Shown in pieces: positions 60,845 to 64,000 of a stretch of DNA of 64,000 nucleotides (within the stretch, counting starts at the first letter, position 1; every line of letters begins with the position of its first letter). The stretch is taken from contig JAKITV010000001.1 in assembly GCA_021647885.1 (NCBI GenBank), positions 172,501-236,500 on the forward strand, read 5' to 3'. Position numbers and translations under genes: made by a program. The notes under the pieces are model-generated. The model worked only from the letters and a program-made list of their open reading frames with translations, was not told where the DNA came from and ran no database searches. This stretch comes from Flavobacteriaceae bacterium. GTDB lineage: Bacteria > Bacteroidota > Bacteroidia > Flavobacteriales > Flavobacteriaceae.

Positions 60845-61295
60845 TTATTATAGTTTAAAATTATGATGCGATGATTGAGGAAGAAGCTTTGAGAAATTTG
60901 CATAGTCATCAGTATATATTTAACATTTAATTATTTATAAATAATCATAGAGATCTTTGACTTTCAAGAGTCTTTTTTTTGCCAATTACTAATAGCAATT
61001 TGAAATCTGACGTTCTCCTTTCCAATTTTTTGTAAAATCATATTATTCACTATCAAAACAAACCTTTTGAGACTATTCTGCGTTTCAGTTTCACAATTCA
61101 AATAGATACATTTATAAGACCTGTTATTTAAGGAAAAAGCAACTAATTTTTTGATTAAAAAATTAAATCACAACTTATTAACATATAGAATGTTATAGCT
61201 ATATCGGTACCTATTTTGAAATAAATAAAAATAGGCACCCATTAACGCAGCTATTAGGTGCTTTTAAATACCATTAATTAAAAGTAATAAAAATA

Positions 61296-61330
61296 AAAAA
61301 GTCTGAAAACGTAGCGTTTTCAGACTTTTT
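61296..61330. terminator. Bidirectional terminator at the integrative-element border
   Basis: AAAAAGTCTGAAAACG (61296-61311) and its exact inverse (61315-61330) with loop TAG, A/T runs on both sides. Confidence 0.85.
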
Positions 61331-61349
61331 GATTTTTTTTGAAGGGTTA

Positions 61350-61530
61350 AAAGTGACCTGGCTGGATTCACTTTTGTTAGCATTTTTGTGCAATATAGAG
61401 CTTTTAGTGGTGTTTTTATATTGATTTCTTATTGAAATTTCGATAAAATGGACATGAATAGACAATAGTGGACACAAAAATGGTCACAAATTTTTAACAA
61501 CGCAAAACCATCATTTATCTTAAAAAAACA
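61350..61530 (+). promoter_or_regulatory. Integrase leader, shared with the tRNA-Leu locus
   Basis: About 180 nt homologous to 29385-29560, with 24 identical bases at 61471-61494. AAGTGACCTGGCTGGATTC at its start resembles the 3' acceptor/T-arm part of a tRNA read in reverse, which could be an attachment-site half. It probably contains recombinase binding sites and the promoter. Confidence 0.5.
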
Positions 61531-61555
61531 ATTTAAGAACAAAATAAATGATGTT

Positions 61556-62842
61556 ATGAATTTTCAATTTAAACTAAGAAATGGTAAAAAAGGTGCTACC
61601 ATTATTTCAGAATTACGTTTTGGTAAAAACATAAGAATACGATTAGCAACCTCCTTTATCATTCCTATTCAATCTATAAAATATTGGGACAATAATAAAC
61701 AACTTATAAAACTCCCAAATGATATTTTAAATGGTGATCAAATAAATAAAAGCCTTAATGAAATTAGAACTAAGGTTTATTCCGAGTTTTCCATTTATGG
61801 TCAGGATAAATATCTTGATAAGAAAGCTCTTCAGGAAAAGTTGAGTTTGATTATTAATCCAGTTGAGGTAATTGAACCAATCGATACTGACCTTTCTAAA
61901 CCAAATTTAGTAGTAGATTATTTTCAATGGTATATTAATTTCTATGCAGAACATATGTCTCCTAATACTGGAAGAGTCCTTAGTAAAAGTACACTAAAGA
62001 CTTATAGAAATGTATTACGGTTTTTAAGAGATTATCTTGAATCCAATAATATGAAAGCATTTACATTTAGTGATATTGATAAAGAGTTTTATTATGATTT
62101 TGTAGAGCATGCTCAAAATTTGGGATATTCAAAAAACTATATAGGTTCAATAATACAGAAGCTTAAAACAATCATTCAAGCAGCTTTTGATGAAGATGTA
62201 CATTCTAATGGAGAATTCAGGAAACGCTATTTTAGAAAATTCAGAGAAGAAGTCAATCATCCATATCTTACTAATCAAGAAATATTGTCCCTTTATAACC
62301 TTGATATTAAAAATAATTATCTTAATTCTATAAGAGACATTTTTATAATAGCTTGTTATACTGGGCTGCGAATAGGAGACCTTATGAGTTTTCTTAAAAG
62401 ACCAAAGATTGAAGAATTTAATGGTAGAAAACACATTCATATCATACAAAATAAAACAAAGAAGCCTGTCTTTATTCCATTAAAACAAATCATTCTGGAT
62501 ATTCTTGAAAAGAGAAATGGCAGTTTCCCTCATCACATCCATCAGAATTTAATCAATAGAGAAATAAAGCCATTACTAAGAAGATGTGGTGTTACTGAAC
62601 TCTATGATGTAGAGAAAACTTTAGGAGGAAAATTAGTACTAGTTTCTAAACCGAAGTATCAACTTATAAGTTGTCACAGTGCTAGGCGAAGTTTTTGTAC
62701 CAATGCTTATAATTCAGGTATGCCTCTACAAGATATTATGACATTCTCTGGTCATGGTTCAGAGAAAATGGTATTACTTTATATTAAAGCCTCTGCTAAG
62801 GAAAAGGCCAAGCGTGCATCGGATCATGTCTTTTTTAGTTAA
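61556..62842 (+). CDS. int: Tyrosine recombinase / integrase
   Basis: 428 aa. An arm-binding-type N-terminus and SAM-like core-binding domain (about 115-215, YFQWYINFYAEHMSPNT...) precede the catalytic domain. Catalytic residues are Arg272 in TGLRIGD, His374 and Arg377 in HSARRSF, His400 in SGHGSEKM and nucleophile Tyr409 in LLYIKAS. The frame is intact. It should integrate and excise the element that continues past the window. Confidence 0.94.
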   Translation: MNFQFKLRNGKKGATIISELRFGKNIRIRLATSFIIPIQSIKYWDNNKQLIKLPNDILNGDQINKSLNEIRTKVYSEFSIYGQDKYLDKKALQEKLSLIINPVEVIEPIDTDLSKPNLVVDYFQWYINFYAEHMSPNTGRVLSKSTLKTYRNVLRFLRDYLESNNMKAFTFSDIDKEFYYDFVEHAQNLGYSKNYIGSIIQKLKTIIQAAFDEDVHSNGEFRKRYFRKFREEVNHPYLTNQEILSLYNLDIKNNYLNSIRDIFIIACYTGLRIGDLMSFLKRPKIEEFNGRKHIHIIQNKTKKPVFIPLKQIILDILEKRNGSFPHHIHQNLINREIKPLLRRCGVTELYDVEKTLGGKLVLVSKPKYQLISCHSARRSFCTNAYNSGMPLQDIMTFSGHGSEKMVLLYIKASAKEKAKRASDHVFFS

Positions 62843-63218
62843 TTAATTTATTTTTATTCGATTGGATAAATTCTTTTACTCTATGTAATCGAGATATTGA
62901 ATCGTAAATTTTACACAATTCAAAATCTAACTCTAAATTAGAATTAGAAGCATTATTTATATCCTTAAATTGCTTTCTAACTTTATCTGAATTAATCCTC
63001 TCTTCTTTTGAAAGATAAACTATTTCAGATAGTATATTTTCATATTTTTTAAGTTTCCTATTGTATGAGATTTTTCGAGATTTTTGATTATTAAATTGAT
63101 TATGACACTTGTCGTGACAAAATTTTTTATCGCTCCTCCCTTTTGAAAAAAACTCATTACAGTTCTTACACTTTTTTATTTCTATTCTCATTTGATAATC
63201 ATTAATACTAATCTTCAA
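62835..63218 (-). CDS. Hypothetical zinc-ribbon protein
   Basis: 127 aa. The N-terminal zinc ribbon is C-x2-C ... C-x3-C (CKNCNEFF ... KKFCHDKCHNQF), followed by a basic helical region. It overlaps the integrase end by 8 nt (convergent) and the upstream HTH gene by 11 nt. Such genes commonly accompany flavobacterial integrases. Function unknown, perhaps a directionality or DNA-binding factor. Confidence 0.65.
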   Translation of the reverse strand: MKISINDYQMRIEIKKCKNCNEFFSKGRSDKKFCHDKCHNQFNNQKSRKISYNRKLKKYENILSEIVYLSKEERINSDKVRKQFKDINNASNSNLELDFELCKIYDSISRLHRVKEFIQSNKNKLIN

Positions 63219-63405
63219 AATTTCTATATTTTGGCACTGGCGATTTTAAATTTTCCTCTGTTATTGAGTCCGAATGAATTAATACGCGTCTTCCTCCAAA
63301 AGGTTTAAACGCCTTAATTCGCCCTTCGGATAAATACCGGTCTAACTGTCTTATGCTAACTCCGATATGCTTAGCAGCTTCTGTCCTTGATAAAAATTTC
63401 CACAT
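63208..63405 (-). CDS. Excisionase-type helix-turn-helix protein
   Basis: 65 aa with a MerR/Xis-like winged HTH: FLSRTEAAKHIGVSIRQLDRYLSEGRIKAFKPFGGRRVLIH. Small proteins of this kind bend DNA at attachment sites to favour excision. It lies next to the integrase and reads towards it, and overlaps the zinc-ribbon gene. Confidence 0.82.
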   Translation of the reverse strand: MWKFLSRTEAAKHIGVSIRQLDRYLSEGRIKAFKPFGGRRVLIHSDSITEENLKSPVPKYRNFED

Positions 63406-64000
63406 AATCTCTACTTTTTTTTAATTTAAATGCAAGTTGTGGAAGAAAAGTGGCACAACAATGGATTTTATACCTTTTAAAAGAAATTAAACTTCCTAAT
63501 AAATTTAAGACGCTAATTTTAACATTTTTTTAAGTGATAAGTCTAATTTGAAAAGTAAAATACAAGTTGAATTAATAATTTTATTAAAACGAAATAGGAT
63601 CTATTTAAAAAGAAATCCAGTTGAAGGATTGATTATTTAAAAATTTAAAAGCAAAAAGTAGTTTTCTCACCAACAAAAAGGGAATACACGCTTATAAGCG
63701 TTTACAAACGAGTATTTATACATGTTTTAGGCTATTACACGGATATAAACGTTTAAATTTTGGTTCAAATCTTTAAAAAACGATTAATAATCGATTAATA
63801 AATTCAATAAAACAGAAAAGTTTTTGGTTTTTCAGAATTATGTAGCCTTATTTTAGGACGAGAGGAAATGCAATACAACGGGAGTCTGCGCACAAACTCC
63901 GTTTTGAGATATAAATATAGTTCAAAAAGGTAAAAGGTTATGATTTAAGGTTCTTTTAATCTGATAATCTTTAGAAAAGGGATTTAGTTTTGCGTAAATC
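63406..64000. other. Gene-free end of the window within the integrative element
   Basis: No reading frame is supported. Visible structure: a palindrome CGCTTATAAGCG at 63690-63701, and tandem CGATTAATA units near 63781-63800. These could be recombinase, excisionase or transfer-origin sites. The element continues beyond 64000. Confidence 0.4.

Larger units (their letters stand above)
60845..61555. other. Gene-free region ahead of the integrase
   Basis: A stop-free minus-strand frame (61067-60964 and upstream, ...NNMILQKIGKENVRFQIAIS...) has no proper start and may be a gene relic. 61296-61330 is a perfect 16-bp hairpin. 61350 to 61530 is the integrase leader shared with the tRNA-Leu locus. 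Nothing else is clear. Confidence 0.5.

Noticed and set aside
60964..61170. A minus-strand gene of about 65 codons
   Set aside because: The frame is open but has no usable start except an internal ATG leaving 25 residues. Kept only as a possible relic.
62147..62449. Antisense 100-aa frame within the integrase gene
   Set aside because: It lies opposite a well-supported coding sequence and has only low-complexity Ile/Phe/Lys content.
1..64000. CRISPR array
   Set aside because: No regularly spaced direct repeats with unique spacers were seen anywhere in the window, and no cas genes.

Overview
The window looks like a chromosome segment of a marine-type Flavobacteriaceae (Bacteroidota). The evidence is low GC, promoters of the form TAnnTTTG with no Shine-Dalgarno signals, a secreted protease with a type IX secretion C-terminal sorting domain, flavobacterial lipoprotein and TonB families, and IS200 and tyrosine-recombinase elements. 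I cannot assign genus or species from sequence reading alone.

Layout. 0-7.5 kb: TonB-dependent receptor, ferritin, a membrane fatty-acid hydroxylase-like enzyme, guaB, and then two small accessory blocks (a ParDE toxin-antitoxin pair and a one-gene cassette with inverted repeats) inserted behind guaB. A diverged second copy of the guaB 3' end is left beyond the toxin-antitoxin pair. 7.7-10.7 kb: TonB-like protein, a CapK/PaaK-type adenylate-forming enzyme, a methyltransferase. 10.8-11.5 kb: a decayed membrane-protein gene with three lesions. 11.5-17.2 kb: a six-gene leftward fatty-acid or acyl-CoA catabolic operon. 17.3-29.2 kb: three SurA/parvulin-type periplasmic folding factors in an overlapping operon, MoxR ATPase, aconitase, a Crp-type regulator, a lipoprotein, a thioredoxin-fold protein and formate-tetrahydrofolate ligase. 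29.3-33.6 kb: tRNA-Leu(GAG), remains of an integrase leader, a solitary IS200 right end, the T9SS protease, a complete IS200-like element, and exonuclease III.

33.8-59 kb is the most interesting part. It is a dense stress and low-oxygen type island: LigD-type polymerase, phosphoribosyltransferase, alpha/beta hydrolase, patatin, MlaEFD lipid transporter, GerW/DUF2953 pair, CbpA/CbpM chaperone, thioredoxin, three tandem-domain universal stress proteins, an ATP-cone nuclease, a beta-CASP nuclease and Hsp20. A PAS histidine kinase and a response regulator fused to a Crp/Fnr DNA-binding module sit in its middle. I found twelve TGATnnnnATCA palindromes (one with a single-base variant) in front of its transcription units. 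Each lies exactly 23 bp upstream of a TAnnTTTG-like promoter element, which is the geometry of a class II activator at about -41.5. Two of these promoters drive short intergenic transcripts that end at strong terminators and have no neighbouring gene, so they are candidate regulated small RNAs. My inference is that the kinase and REC-Crp pair is the sensor and activator of this regulon, in effect a FixL/FixJ/FixK system with J and K fused.

59-64 kb is accessory again: a split HipB/HipS/HipT toxin-antitoxin operon, a radC fragment, and the start of an integrative element (tyrosine recombinase, zinc-ribbon protein, excisionase-type HTH) that runs off the end of the window.

A recurring theme is scars of gene turnover: two diverged 3'-end duplications (guaB, mlaD), relics of mgtC, DUF302, radC and DUF2306-like genes, and a relic integrase leader beside tRNA-Leu.
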